Below, in pieces: positions 35,550 through 46,439 of a stretch of DNA of 64,000 bases (its first letter is position 1; the number at the start of each line of letters is the position of its first letter). The DNA comes from Fallopia convolvulus. Lineage: Eukaryota > Streptophyta > Magnoliopsida > Caryophyllales > Polygonaceae. Location: assembly GCA_964016875.1 (NCBI GenBank), contig OZ024724.1, forward strand, positions 15,232,501-15,296,500. The letters run 5' to 3'. The notes under the pieces were generated by a model, which saw only the letters and a list, made by a program, of their open reading frames with translations, was not told the DNA's origin and did no database searches. A program made the translations under genes and the position numbers.

Positions 35550-38500
35550 CTAATTCAAATACCCACTATAGTAAACCACTGCATTGCTATTCCTAACCGG
35601 CATTCCAAGCCTATCAAGATGACCAGAACCCGGATAGGCCTTGCTAGCAAAGCTCGCCTGCATTGTACCAGAACCCGAACCCAAACCCACCACCGCCCTC
35701 TGCTGATGAACGCTCCACCTCTTCATGGAACTCCCCCTCTCGTAACATTGTTGCTGTTGTTGTTGCGGTCTCTGCCTAGGAGCGCTCATCGACCTCATCT
35801 TAGCCCTAGACGACTCCGTATAATTCATATAGCTCGGGCAGTCTGAGTAGCCACTGAAGCAGCTCGTTGCTGAGGCGTCGCTTTTAGTGGGCGTGTGCGG
35901 GGCCCGCCTCCTCCTCGAGCTCGACGAGTAAAACCGTGGGCTGTTCTCGGCAGTGCAGAACGCTCCGTCCTCATCAACGTCGTCTCCTTCTTGGGCAGAT
36001 AGTTTGAGGGTGTTCATCGTCGTGTTAAAGCCTGATTGGACTTCACATGAGCCCGGGCTCGGGACAGTTGTTTGGTGAGTGTAAGAATCCTCCTTTGATG
36101 TGGTGGTGGTAAAACTTTGAGTCAACAGATCTGAATAGAAATCGATTCCTCTGGATTCCAAGGGATTTTTCCTGTGCTTTGGCCCCAATTGAGGTGGCTT
36201 CCCGGTGTCTACTTCAAGAATCTTATCTGGCCTGACATAGTAATCTTCCCTAGGGTGGTACTGAGTATGTCTTCCTTGTGGCTCCCACAATGATTCACCC
36301 AATTGGGGGCCCGACCAGGATGAGCTTACGTATCCCTTGTCGGGATGAATGAGAACCCGGTGAATGGATCTTGAACCTTTCCCCTGAATTGATAGACCAG
36401 AAATCAAAATTACATTTGTCGTTCCCTTATTTCGAAACCAAATTGAAAGAAGCAGCAAGAGATGAAGAGAGCGTATTGAGTGCTGACCTTTAACATTCCT
36501 GAATGATTGCTACTCGTGTTCCTAACGTGGGAAGTTGGCTCGAACTTCTCAGGCGTGGGTGGCCCCTGGAAACCGAGCATAAAGGCCATGATCAACATTT
36601 GAGTAGTTAATGATTAATAATATTAAGAGAGAGAACATCTATTGTTTGAAGAAAACTTGTGCAGGAGCAAAACACCCTACAATCACAATGGGTTCCCAGA
36701 TTCATTTCTGCCATTATAGCAAAAGTAGTACATATTGTGGTTGAAGAAAAGCATAGCAATGTTAGAAAGTAACACATAATGTTAAGTTTGATGAAAGTAT
36801 AGATCAAATAATTTGACATGTCTTTCAATAAAATGTTCCTGCAAAAGAAAGCATAATTAGATTTTTTTTCACAGTTTCCAAGTTACCACTGTCCCTTTAA
36901 CTCACTTTTCCATATATAATTGACTAAATTGAGTTCTCCCACCTCAATCTTTTAACCTTTATACTTTATTGAACAAAAGTTGCAGCTAAACCCACCATAG
37001 AGAAAATTCAAAGAACATTTAAAAATGGAGTTAAAGAGTAAAGAGGATGTGGGCCTTACAGGGTGATGGATTTGGGAAGATTTTCCGCTCGAATTTGGCG
37101 AGTCATTGGATCGAATAGATCTTGCCCGTGCCTGGGCACGCAACATCGCTTGTATACACCTCATAGTGTCAGCAGTTTTCTTCCTCATAATGTGGCCTCT
37201 TACAAGTGCTTGGAGCTTGACTAATCCCTTCAGCGCTTTCAATGCTCTCCTCGCCTGATAAATCATGAAAACAAAATAGTAATGAAATTTAGAAGTTGCA
37301 ATTATCTGAAACATAAGCACCATTTACATCAAGAGTACGTAGTTCTGTATTAAGATACAATACCCAATTCAATTACATACTAGCTGTATGATGACAACTA
37401 GTTGGACAAGCCCAGTAGTTCGAATTCCAAAAATAGTGGAAACATAAAATCATTTGTTAAGACACACTGTTATAAGGATTATATTAAACACTGATGAACT
37501 CTAATTGCTATAAACTTGTACACGTACATTTTAATACACGTTAATATCAACCCAAACACTCATGGTGTTGATTGTTTTGTCCTCAAGAACTTTTATCACA
37601 CAAATTATCTTACATTTGCAAGTATTTAATACCAAGTGAATTAGTTCTTTCCCACTTTCCCTCCATGAATTTGGCAAAACAATATAGATAGGAGGAAGGC
37701 GGGAAGACAGATTTTGAGATCATTTTGCACAAAATGTCATGAAAAAGTCCATTTTCAAAGACAATGGGCGCGAAAAGAAGAAAAAGAGATCCAAATCCTT
37801 ATCCTTCCTTACTTAAAAGGTTAGAGGTAGCAATGTGTCTTGTCAACAAATTTGTATTGAAAAAGTGAGAAAACAAGAAAAAAGGGTTTGACATTGAACA
37901 AGAAAAGGACATATCAACTCAACCATCTCTGTTACACAGGAAAAAGTAAATGGCACAAGCTCTGACCACTGCAAAGTGCAAACTCATCCATACCAGTTTT
38001 AAGCATTGAAAGCAAGCAAATCAAAGTTTTTGTAGTACAATCTTATTATACTGTATGAACTATATGAAGGGCCCCACCAAGGCGCCCTTCCTACCCATCA
38101 ACCCTCATTCTGTGAACAATAATAGATTTGTCCCACACCACATGATTCTACACCCCACAAGACTACAACTATCCCCACAACAAACATGACCCCAAATTTC
38201 CACATTCACATTTTGCCAAGCAAAGGCTATTTGACTAGGTCAAACTTTGTGGGTTTTCATGACCAAGGAAGCATCCGAATTTACATAATTCAGATTTTCA
38301 GAGGAATATTAGAGTTAATAGCAAAAGGTAGTGTGCAATAATTGTTTTAAAAAAGAATTATAGCACACGGCGCATTTTAGCAACGGCGGTATAGTGGCAA
38401 GTAGGGAGGGAGTAGGGACTACTAGTACTGAGAAAAGGAACTGACAAGGCCGCGTTTGGAAAGCGTCTGTAAATGTTTCTTTAATAGTAAAGGAGAAAAA

Positions 38501-39108
38501 AAAAAAAAAAGGAAAAGTAGCAAGCCCCGAAGGGTGTGGAAGTGAGAAAACGACGGTGACAAAACGAACAGCTCATTTTGATAGTAAAACGACATCGGTT
38601 TCGTTCTCGGTGAACTAACCACCAAAAGCAAAATATTTGTAATCCGGCAACACGAAAAACGTTTCTGTTTTATACTTGATATCAGGGAGAGACGAACCAG
38701 ATAGCCCCTAAAATGGGATTGGATCACGAGAGCAGCCCACGATTTCCGGTCGGCACCAGCACCAGCGTGCGTCGACGGTGGAGTGACACGCCGGCTGGTT
38801 GTAGTGAGCCTGACGACGGCGGCGGCGGCCTGGGCAGCGGCCACGGCGGCCTCGGCGGCGGCGGCGGAAGCGGCGGCGACTACGATCGCGTGCTTGCTGG
38901 CATCGGCGGCATCGGCGGCGGCTCGGCGGGGGTTAGGGTTTGAGAAGGAAGAGGATTTGTCTCTGTAGGACTTGACGAAACTCCACCTCCGCTTTTCCTT
39001 GGGAGGGGGGCGAGAGCGCGGCGGGTCTTCGGGTCGGGTCGCGGGTGTCGAGTCGGGCCCTTTGATGCTCTGGATGAGTCCCTTCAACCATCTCGTAGCT
39101 TTGCCCAT
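35550..39108 (-). CDS. IQD family calmodulin-binding protein (IQ67 domain), 4 exons
   Basis: Exons on the minus strand: 39108-38698, 37254-37060, 36565-36488, 36383-35550, all GT-AG and phase 0; 505 residues. It begins MGKATRWLKGLIQSIKGPDS, the usual IQD N-terminus. Basic residues (PPPKEKRRWSFVKSYRDK) and an Ala-rich helix with VAAASAAAAEAAVAAAQAAA follow. The IQ67 domain covers about residues 122-190: ALVIQSHFRGYLARRALKAL, LVKLQALVRGHIMRKK and MRCIQAMLRAQARARS. The intron between GYL and ARR is the conserved phase-0 intron of this family. The C-terminus has a DUF4005-type motif, PSYMNYTESSRAKMRSMSAP, followed by six Gln. IQD proteins bind calmodulin, microtubules and kinesin light chain-related proteins as scaffolds. 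Exon joins are predictions; I cannot assign the paralogue number. Confidence 0.93.
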
Positions 39109-39506
39109 TTCTCAGGCATTGAGAAGAGGAATAGGAAAGTGCGAGAATATCACGCTAAGTCGCTAACGAAACGCCATGGATCTCGACTCGTAAAATATGA
39201 AGGTTTAGAGGGAGAAGAGAGAAGAAAGACAGGAACAGAGTGAAATGAGGATTTTGGGAGTCACGTCTCTGTAAATAGGGAGGTGGGAGGGGAGGAGATA
39301 AAACAGAATTGGCGTTTGGGGTCCAGTCGCGCTTAGTGGTGCGTGATTCTCACGCTCCTTCTAAACAATTCCGGGATGACGACTTTTGCTAATGTTGATG
39401 GAATTGGAAGGTTTCTAATTCTACGCTTTTACCGATATGCCCCTCTTTTTCTTGCCCGCCTCCTCGGAATGGACCGTCGTTAATACTACTCCTCGTTAAT
39501 ACACGT
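39109..39506 (-). promoter_or_regulatory. IQD 5' UTR and proximal promoter
   Basis: The 398 bases between the IQD start and the Pack-MULE must hold the proximal promoter. On the minus strand CCTATTTACAGAG near 39270-39280 may be a weak TATA element. GA/CT-rich text (AGAGGGAGAAGAGAGAAGAA near 39208) could be a leader. The Pack-MULE at 39507 replaces everything further upstream. Confidence 0.4.
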
Positions 39507-40999
39507 GGCCGAATACATAAATAGGTCCCTGGACTTTTACAATTTTGGCAATCATGTCCCTGTACTTTTCGGGTTTTAGATAGGTCCCTGAATTATACAT
39601 ATTTTTGTCATTTAAACACAAATAATATGAGATTCATACGCGTATAATCCACTCGCACTGACATGGATATAAAACGTGTCATTTAGGTGACGTGTGTGTG
39701 CCATGTAGGTGCCACGTCCGTATCCTTCTCTTCCTCGTCAAAGTCTTAGAAAACAAACGGAAATTGCAAAACTTAAAAATATTCCCAGCCAAAGGTGTAC
39801 CATACATGACCATGGCAATCTTCAATTCCTTCGGTGGAGTCCTCCTCGCTCCTTGAGCCCAACCTTGGCGGTCCGGTACACATGGCATCCCGGTGACTTC
39901 GCCAGCCACCTGTCCACGCAACCCGCATCCAAGACGTGCTTACAATCGGGCAATTCCCGGCACCAGACCCTCTCCGCGCAATTCTCCAGGCAAATCGCGT
40001 GGAGCTCGTTCGGTCTCTACCCCAATCTCGCACTGAATTTGAATTTTGGAAGGGCTCTGATATCGTCGGTGGAGAGGTCGGATTGGTCGTCGTGCGGGCG
40101 ATTGCGGGAGCGGCGGTGGCGGCGGTGGAGGGCGCCGCCTACGAGGCAGAGGTGGAGGAAGACGATGACGGCGATTCCGACGAAGACGAAGAAGAGGGAG
40201 AAGACGAGCGTCATGATGAAGGCTTGGAGGAGGAAGGAGAGGAGCTTCGGGTTGGGCTTCGTCGGAGTCTGGGTCGGTGCCGGCTGAATTTCAGGCGATG
40301 GCGGTCGGACGGCGGGAGGGGAGGATGGAAAGTCGAAATTGAGACGTCGATTGGCATGGTCGCGGTGGTGATGGTGGAAATGGCAATTGATACTCAGCAT
40401 TAATACAGAAAGGAAGGATGAATTTTGATTCTTCTAGTTTTGGGGGAAGGGAGGGCGAGGAGCTAGGGTTTGGTTTTTCAAGGGCGAATGCAATTAATGA
40501 AGAATGGGGTGAACTGGTGAAGGGGAATTCTTCTCTGCCTCGTCAAAGTCGACGGAATCGAATTTTTCACTGCTCGGCTTCAGTCGTTCTTCATCGCCGG
40601 CATAGAAGGAACCAAAAGACTAGAGAATCAGGACGGAACAGAAGACTCGGAGAAACGCCATCTTCACCGCCCCTTCACCGACGACATTCTTTCAGATCTG
40701 GTTCAAGATCTGGATCCTCCAGATTTAGATTTTTGGAGGAACCCATAATGAAAAAAAAAAGAAAAAATAAATGAAAGAATACAATTAAAGAACAAAAAAT
40801 TATGCTTATACATTATTAAAAAAATATCCTATCTTACTCGCAGTTAAAGAGATGAGTTACACGCATTTTGCCAGATCGGATTTTTGTGTTTAAATGACAA
40901 AAAATATGTATAGTACAGTGACCTATCTGAAACCCGAAAAGTACAGGGACATGGTTGCCAAAATTGTCAAAGTTCAGGGACCTATTTATGTATTCGGCC
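39507..40999. mobile_element. Pack-MULE, 1493 bp, carrying a RING-H2 gene fragment
   Basis: Both ends carry about 115 bp inverted repeats, roughly 90 percent alike, starting GGCCGAATACATAAATAGG at 39507 and mirrored to 40999. TAATACACGT is repeated at 39497-39506 and 41000-41009 (the next base G also matches one frame), a 9-11 bp duplication as made by Mutator-like elements. No transposase is encoded; the cargo is the RING-H2 pseudogene 39822-40400 and a further 300-400 bp of coding-like sequence at 40420-40780 that I could not identify. It inserted about 400 bp upstream of the IQD start. Confidence 0.88.
39822..40400 (-). pseudogene. ATL-type RING-H2 E3 ligase fragment inside the Pack-MULE
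   Basis: From the ATG at 40400 a 127-codon frame gives a His/Pro-rich start, a hydrophobic helix (LVFSLFFVFVGIAVIVFLHL, the single membrane anchor of ATL proteins) and STDDIRALPKFKFSA, matching the GLD motif region. A TAG at 40017-40019 stops it; the same frame continues HAICLENCAERVWCRELP, CKHVLDAGCVDRWLAKSPGC and HVYR to a stop at 39822. In a working RING-H2 the order would be C-x2-C ... C-x-H-x2-H-x2-C ... C-x2-C. Here ligand 1 is His, ligand 5 Asp and ligand 8 Tyr, so zinc binding is lost. It is a decayed captured copy; ATL genes are intronless, which eases capture. Confidence 0.85.
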
Positions 41000-41307
41000 T
41001 AATACACGTGCAATTTTTGTTATGAAAATTAATGTACATGCGCCGGATTTGTTGTTAAATACTCATTAATATGAAAAAGAGTCACGTGCGAATGGGCGCC
41101 TAGGTGAGAAATAAGAATAAATCTCGTTCGTTCCTTCCAAAAAATCAACGTCCCTGATTAAACATTCATTTAAAAAAATTAAAATACGACACGGACGAAT
41201 TTTTCCCTTATTATTCGCGTATTTTTCAATAAAATACGGTACGAATGAATTTTTCCGAATTATTCACGTATTTTTCAAAAAATACGTTTTATGAGACGCG
41301 CCCAGTT

Positions 41308-41900
41308 TGTTCATCAGAAATAGCGATTTGTTCATCAGAAATAGCGATTTGTTCATCAGAAATAGCGATTTGTTCATCAATACTAACTAATTGTGCATTG
41401 AGTTTTTGATAACATTGTTCATTGATTTCAAACTTTTTTAATTTTTATTTTTATTTTTTAACCTTATTTATGTGTAGGAATACAATATTTATGTAGTTTT
41501 TTATGCACATATAATTAGTTTCGATATACCCATATTTGTTCATTGATATACTCGTATTTGTTCATTCATATACCCCTATTTGTTCATTGATATACACATG
41601 TTTGTTCATTGGTATACCATTATTTGTTCATTGGTATACTTCTTTTTGTTCATTGGTATACTAGTATTCGCTCATTGATATACCATTATACCCTATTTGT
41701 TTATGTATATACACCTATTTGTTCATTGATACACACTTATTTGTTCATTGATATAACCTTTTTTGTTCATTGATCTAACCTTGTTTGTTCATTGGAATAC
41801 ACTATTTGTTCATGGATATACCCCTATTTGTTCATTGATATAACCTTTTTTGTTCATTATTATACCCTTATTTGTGAATTGAAATAAACTTATGTTTATG
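41308..41900 (+). repeat. TTGTTCAT repeat array, left arm
   Basis: First three 25 bp units (TTTGTTCATCAGAAATAGCGA, 41318-41390), then from 41537 about 16 diverged units of 20-25 bp built on TTTGTTCATTGATATACCCC. The 41400-41530 stretch is AT-rich and lacks units. Confidence 0.9.
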
Positions 41901-41934
41901 TGTCAATGACATCAACTTGTACAAATATGCATAT

Positions 41935-42345
41935 ATTAATGAACAAATATGCATAAACTAATGAACAAATTGATGTTACAATTTATGCACAAACCAATGA
42001 ACAAATATGCCAAAACCAATGAATAAATATGTCAAAACCAATGAACAAATCCAAAGTGTTGATGAACAAATATGCACAGACCGATGAACAAATATGCCAA
42101 AACCAATGAACAAATATGAATATAACAATGAACAAATCCACAATGTTGATGAACAAATCCACATTGTTGATGAACAAATTGATGTTACTAATATACAAAT
42201 ATGCACAAACCGATGAACAAATATGTCAAAACCAATGAACAAATATGAATATAACAATGAACAAATATGCATATATCAATGAACAAATATGCATAAATTA
42301 ATGAACAAATTGATGTTACAAATGAACAAATATGCACAAAACGAT
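41935..42345 (+). repeat. ATGAACAAAT repeat array, inverted relative to left arm
   Basis: About 18 units of 18-24 bp based on AATGAACAAATATGCATAAA and ATGAACAAATCCACATTGTT. It is the complement of the left array, so the two can pair as a long hairpin. The open frames seen here are by-products of the repeat. Confidence 0.9.
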
Positions 42346-42865
42346 GAACCGAATCCAAGATTTTCGCGGATCGGAGATCCCTCGTCCGGAGCTCTTCAAC
42401 AACTTTGTTTCGTGTGTTCCCAGGCCAAGAGGAATTCGATCTCTTCAATCTCGGCGCTTCCCACAGATGGGACTTACGATCACTCGCGCCGTGGATCTTA
42501 ACCCAGTATTGCTTGGCAAACTCCATTGCCCCAAACTCAGATACCACTGGTTCTCCTGTAGCTGGATCCTCCGGAACCACAAGAATCCTTAGTTTGAATT
42601 GGATTCCAACTCAGGCTCCCATTCACCAGCGCAGACTAAAAGTGCTCTCCGTTTTCATGGTCCGTCGGTGCAATCATTTCGAATTGGATTTCTCTTTGAC
42701 CGAGCTCAGACTCTTCAAGCCTTGTTCGGTCGTTCAGAGATGGTTGGGGTATTCCCTTTGGCTATATAATCGTGCGGTTTCTGGAAATTTAAAACGGGTC
42801 GGTCCATGGATTTTCCTTCCTTTTTCCATTCTATTACCCGGGGGACTGGTACTGGCTCGCAAGCC
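42346..42865 (-). pseudogene. Captured unique sequence of unknown origin in the MULE
   Basis: Between two repeat arrays lies 520 bp of ordinary-complexity DNA. On the minus strand an open frame reads MVPEDPATGEPVVSEFGAME, then FAKQYWVKIHGASDRKSHLW and EAPRLKRSNSSWPGNTRN, running into the array where it becomes nonsense. It looks like genuine protein-coding sequence by composition, but I do not recognise it. Given the MULE ends around it, capture of a host gene piece is the natural explanation. Confidence 0.4.
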
Positions 42866-43013
42866 AAAACCAATGAACAAATATGTCAAAACCAATGAAC
42901 AAATCCACAGTGTTGATGAACAAATCCACATTGTTGATGAACAAATCCACAATACTGATGAACAAATCCACAATACTGATGAACAAATCCACAATATTGA
43001 TGAACAAATTTAG
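42866..43013 (+). repeat. 21 bp tandem repeat, right arm
   Basis: After two looser units, five consecutive 21 bp units of the form ATGAACAAATCCACAATACTG run from about 42899 to 43012 with few differences. In frame they give a seven-residue repeat (DEQIHNT), but this is a consequence of 21 bp periodicity, not a gene. Confidence 0.9.
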
Positions 43014-43324
43014 GACGTTTTTTTCAAAAATACGCGAATAATTCGCCAAAAATTCGCCCGTGCCGTTTTTTCCCCTTTTAAGTGAAATGATCAGCGCTTT
43101 TGATTTTTCTTGATCCAACGGCTCTTGTTCTTTCTTATTTTGCATCTGGGCACCCTTTCGCACCTGAACCGGACTCCATTAATATATATGATTACCAAAA
43201 TACTCATGTTTCTAGCTTGCATTCCATGTTCTATCCAATAAAAACTAAAGAGTATATAATTATAGGAATATAGCCAAATACCCATGTTTCTAGCTTGCAT
43301 TCTATGATTCATCTCAATATGGAT

Positions 43325-43430
43325 CGCCGTGGGGGGGCGAAGTTATTAATACGTTTTTGGACCTTCTTGTGTAAACTCATTGCTCCTCCGACCAAATGTG
43401 GGGACGGCCGCCTTCGCCTAAATCCGCTCA
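43325..43430. mobile_element. Degenerate end of a hAT related to 47980-48943
   Basis: GGGGGCGAAGTTATTAATAC, then TGGACCTTCTT, CTCATTGCTCCTCCG and GGGACGGCCGCC...TAAATCCGC parallel the right end of the hAT at 48830-48943 block by block. Its other end was not found, and no flanking duplication could be fixed. Confidence 0.5.
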
Positions 43431-43693
43431 TGCCTATAGGGTATTAAGAGCATGTGTGATGGTGAGGAGGCTTAATCCTCTCTTGTTTTTCTGCTTTTGA
43501 CACATCATTTTCTTTATCATCCAACTCACTTTGGACTATCTCTTTTTCTTCTTACTCTTCCTCTTTCTTTATTTTTCTCCACAACAAATGATATCTTCTT
43601 TCATTTTCTTTCTCTTACTTTTACATATATATTCACCACACATTTTATATCATCCAATATTTTCACAAAGTTAATTACTCAAATTAATTAATA

Positions 43694-43975
43694 CTACATC
43701 CGTTTCGCAATGTAGGTCATTTTTTTATTTTGCGCAAGAATTAAGACAAACTTAAAATGGAAAATATGATAATTTAATACTTGTTTTTATCCATGCACTA
43801 TTAATTCTTTAACCACTAAAATTGCTTGAGTTAATGAATGTTGTTGGAATGTTAAGTAAATTTAATAGAGTAGTGACCTCTTTTAGAAAGTTTACATTAA
43901 ATAATGGAAGGAATGACTTACATTATGAAACACCTTTTAGAGCTAGAAACGACTTACATTGCGAAACGGAGGGAG
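43694..43975. mobile_element. Stowaway-type MITE, 282 bp
   Basis: Left end CTACATCCGTTTCGCAATGT and right end ACATTGCGAAACGGAGGGAG are inverted repeats flanked by TA (43692-43693, 43976-43977). CTCCCTCCGTY ends with a TA target mark the Tc1/mariner-derived Stowaway group. Non-coding. Confidence 0.9.
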
Positions 43976-44455
43976 TAATAAATTGTATTTTCTTAACTGA
44001 TTTTATCGAATTAATAAAATTGTGAAAAACTTATGATAATATAAACAGATTACTAGTGAGAAAATATAAAGTTGATTAATATTAAGATAACTTCAAACAC
44101 TATATAAAGTACGAAAATTGTAAAATAAAAATTACATTAAGCATAAATAATAACAACCCTTGCCCATTTGGTCGTGGCTTCCACTCTCGTTCTCTCTCAA
44201 ATTTCTTGGGTTCTTCATTGTTGGCTCTGTGATTGTCACCCTCAATTGCTTTGCCTCCTGATTTGATGGCGAAATTGGTGTCATTTGCCCTAAATTGCTT
44301 CATCTATGAACCTAGAGACTGATCTACTCGATTTTTGTCCCAAATTGCTCTTGTTGGTGAATCTTGTCCATTGGGCATTCGACTTATTTGACCAAGGTGA
44401 GTTCCTTTGATCTTCGGTTTGATCTTGTCATTTCCTGGTAAAAAATGCATTTGTT

Positions 44456-45060
44456 AATGTTTTTTCATCCCTTTGACTTGCATGTTGTTGATTCGAGTTT
44501 GAATCGAGATTTAAGCCTTGAACTTGTGTAATCTGGGTGAGTTCCTCCAATCTAGGGTTTCATACTATGCTTTTGTCCCCAATTTGCTCTTACTAATGTT
44601 TTTGTTCATCAGTTTGTCTTGCATGTTGGTGAATCCATTTCTCTAAGGTTTGACCTTGTCTAATCTAGGTGAGTTTGTTGCACTGGAACTTGTGAAATTT
44701 GTTTTTATTTGATCAACTCCGTCCTTGTTGCTCTTGTGTCCCAAATTGCTCTTGTAAATGTTTTTTCATCCCTTTGACTTGCATGTTGTTGATTCGAGTT
44801 TGAATCGAGATTTAAGCCTTGAACTTGTGTAATTTGGGTGAGTTCCTCCAATCTAGGGTTTCATACTATGGTTTTGTCCCCAATTTGCTCTTGCTAATGT
44901 TTTTGTTCATCAGTTTGTCTTGCATGTTGGTGAATCCATTTCTCTAAGGCTTGACCTTGTCTAATCTAGGTGAGTTCGTTGCGCTGGAACTTGTGAAATT
45001 TGTTTTTATTTGATCAACTCCGTCCTTGTTGCTCTTGGTGTCCCAAATTGCTCTTGTTGA
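44456..45060. repeat. 301 bp tandem duplication
   Basis: The text beginning AATGTTTTTTCATCCCTTTG at 44456 recurs at 44757, with over 95 percent visible identity for about 300 bases (GATTCGAGTTTGAATCGAGA, TCTAGGGTTTCATACTATG, TTGATCAACTCCGTCCTTG). A CAAATTGCTCTTG word recurs also within each unit. Downstream, 45176-45391 is a 71-codon open frame rich in Asp/Ser without motifs. Confidence 0.9.
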
Positions 45061-45944
45061 TGGTTTTGTTCATCTGATGCTTTTGCAGGTTTGTCAATCT
45101 AGTTCTTTGCCTTCACTTTGTCCCCTGACTCGAGTTAAGGATTTGTCCTATTAATCTAAGAGTAACTTATGGTCTATGTACCCCCATTGTGAGTGTGGAA
45201 CTGATTGCAAAGAAAATCATTCATTAAGTCCCTATTACTTTGAAAAAACTATGGAAGGGACATCTCTCATTTCTGATTTGGTTGATGATGGTGATTCTGG
45301 CCATTCTATCGAGCCACCTAGTGATGTTGTCCATGAAATTGTTGATCCTTGTGCTGATGGACTTGTAGCTCTATATTCTGAAGACAATTAGCTAAGTCTT
45401 CCTTTATCTCTTAAATTTAATTTCATATACTCATGTTTACTGTGTATGTTGAATGATGATGTTGATGATGGTTATTGATGGTGTTGTTGATGGTGATTGA
45501 TGATGATTGCTGATGATCGGTTTTTCTTGTTGATATTGCATGTCCCTTGAATTTGTGCTAGATTTATATTGTGGATGATGGTTAATTATGATGATGATGA
45601 CATGGACATTATATTGATGCTTAATGATTGATAAAATAAAACATTAGCAAAAGCAATTTGGAGGTGGCAAAGAGAGAGAAATAAGGTTAAATTCAAGATC
45701 TCCATTTTGGGAAAAAATGGGCTAGGATTTTGAGTAATTTATAAGATTTTTATAAGGATAAATGTGTCATTACTCACACCCTAAAAATGAAAATAGAAAT
45801 AAAAATGGGAAGATCAATGATTTATGATAATGGTAGTGAATGATGATGATATGATGTTGCTTACGATATATATCAATGTCCCTATTTTCATTTCCATGTT
45901 TAGTTCTTCCCATTTTCTTATTTATAGTCAATGTTAAAAATTTC
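45061..45944. other. Unassigned region with GATGATG-rich stretch
   Basis: Contains the motif-less open frame 45176-45391 (starts MYPHCECGTDCKENHSLSPY) and, at 45448-45615, a degenerate run of GATGAT/GTTGATGATGG units. Nothing firm can be named. Confidence 0.35.
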
Positions 45945-46275
45945 TAATTTCAGACTTCTTTACCCTAATGATGTTATGAGCCAAATTGAATTGAGAAACC
46001 AATCTCTTTGAGACTGAACGAGGCTCATGCACAATTTGATTTTTATGGTAAAATGGTGAATTTGTCAATGATGAATGAGGACATTTGAGACTTATTTATT
46101 TCAAAACTTGCCAATGATGAAATCTTTAAGTTGAGATTGTTTGCTCTAATGATGCCTGGAACCAATTTGAAATGAAAAACCAATCTCTTTGACACTTAAT
46201 GAGGCCCATTTAGAATTTGTGTTTTTTGGCAAACTGGTGAATTTGTCAATCATGGCTGGGGACATATGAGATTAT
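45945..46275. repeat. 181 bp diverged tandem duplication
   Basis: CTAATGATG...CCAAATTGAATTGAGAAACC (from 45965) recurs as CTAATGATG...CCAATTTGAAATGAAAAACC (from 46146), followed in both by AATCTCTTTGA and TGGTGAATTTGTCAAT. It precedes the mariner transposase 3' end. Confidence 0.8.
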
Positions 46276-46439
46276 ATCCAAAATAAACGTAACGTTATAT
46301 CCAATTAAGTCCAATTTACACATTACATAATATATTTTACACCAAAAACCAATACATTTCCTAAGAAGTAAGCATCAATGTCTTCCATATCATCCAAGAG
46401 TAGCACATTAACGTACTATTTTAGGATGATGTGATCTTG

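Larger units (their letters stand above)
41073..43176. mobile_element. MULE with long imperfect TIRs and internal repeat arrays, 2104 bp
   Basis: CATTAATAT at 41064-41072 recurs at 43177-43185, a 9 bp duplication. The left end (GAGTCACGTGCGAATGGGCG from 41079) pairs with the complement of the right end (GAGTCCGGTTCAGGTGCG to 43176). Inverted similarity continues inward over about 200 bases, including the strong block GAATTTTT...ATTATTCGCGTATTTTT (41197-41230 against 43025-43060). There is no transposase. Inside are arrays of a TTGTTCAT repeat in opposite orientations and a unique core at 42346-42865. Confidence 0.8.

Noticed and set aside
38713..39166. Gly/Ala-rich plus-strand frames at the IQD first exon
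   Set aside because: Antisense of the Ala-rich IQD exon 1; GC-rich triplets give open frames on both strands.
39709..40403. Two long plus-strand open frames antisense to the RING-H2 fragment
   Set aside because: They are shadows of the GC-rich RING-H2 sequence on the opposite strand, rich in Arg/Glu, without motifs.
41308..43013. CRISPR-like array (short repeats with variable spacers)
   Set aside because: Spacers are diverged versions of the same AT-rich repeat, unit length drifts, no cas genes exist, and the arrays sit inside MULE ends with a 9 bp TSD in plant DNA.
42405..43013. 202-codon open frame with DEQIHNT repeats
   Set aside because: It runs through the captured core and the 21 bp array; the heptapeptide repeat only mirrors the 21 bp period and no start context or family exists.
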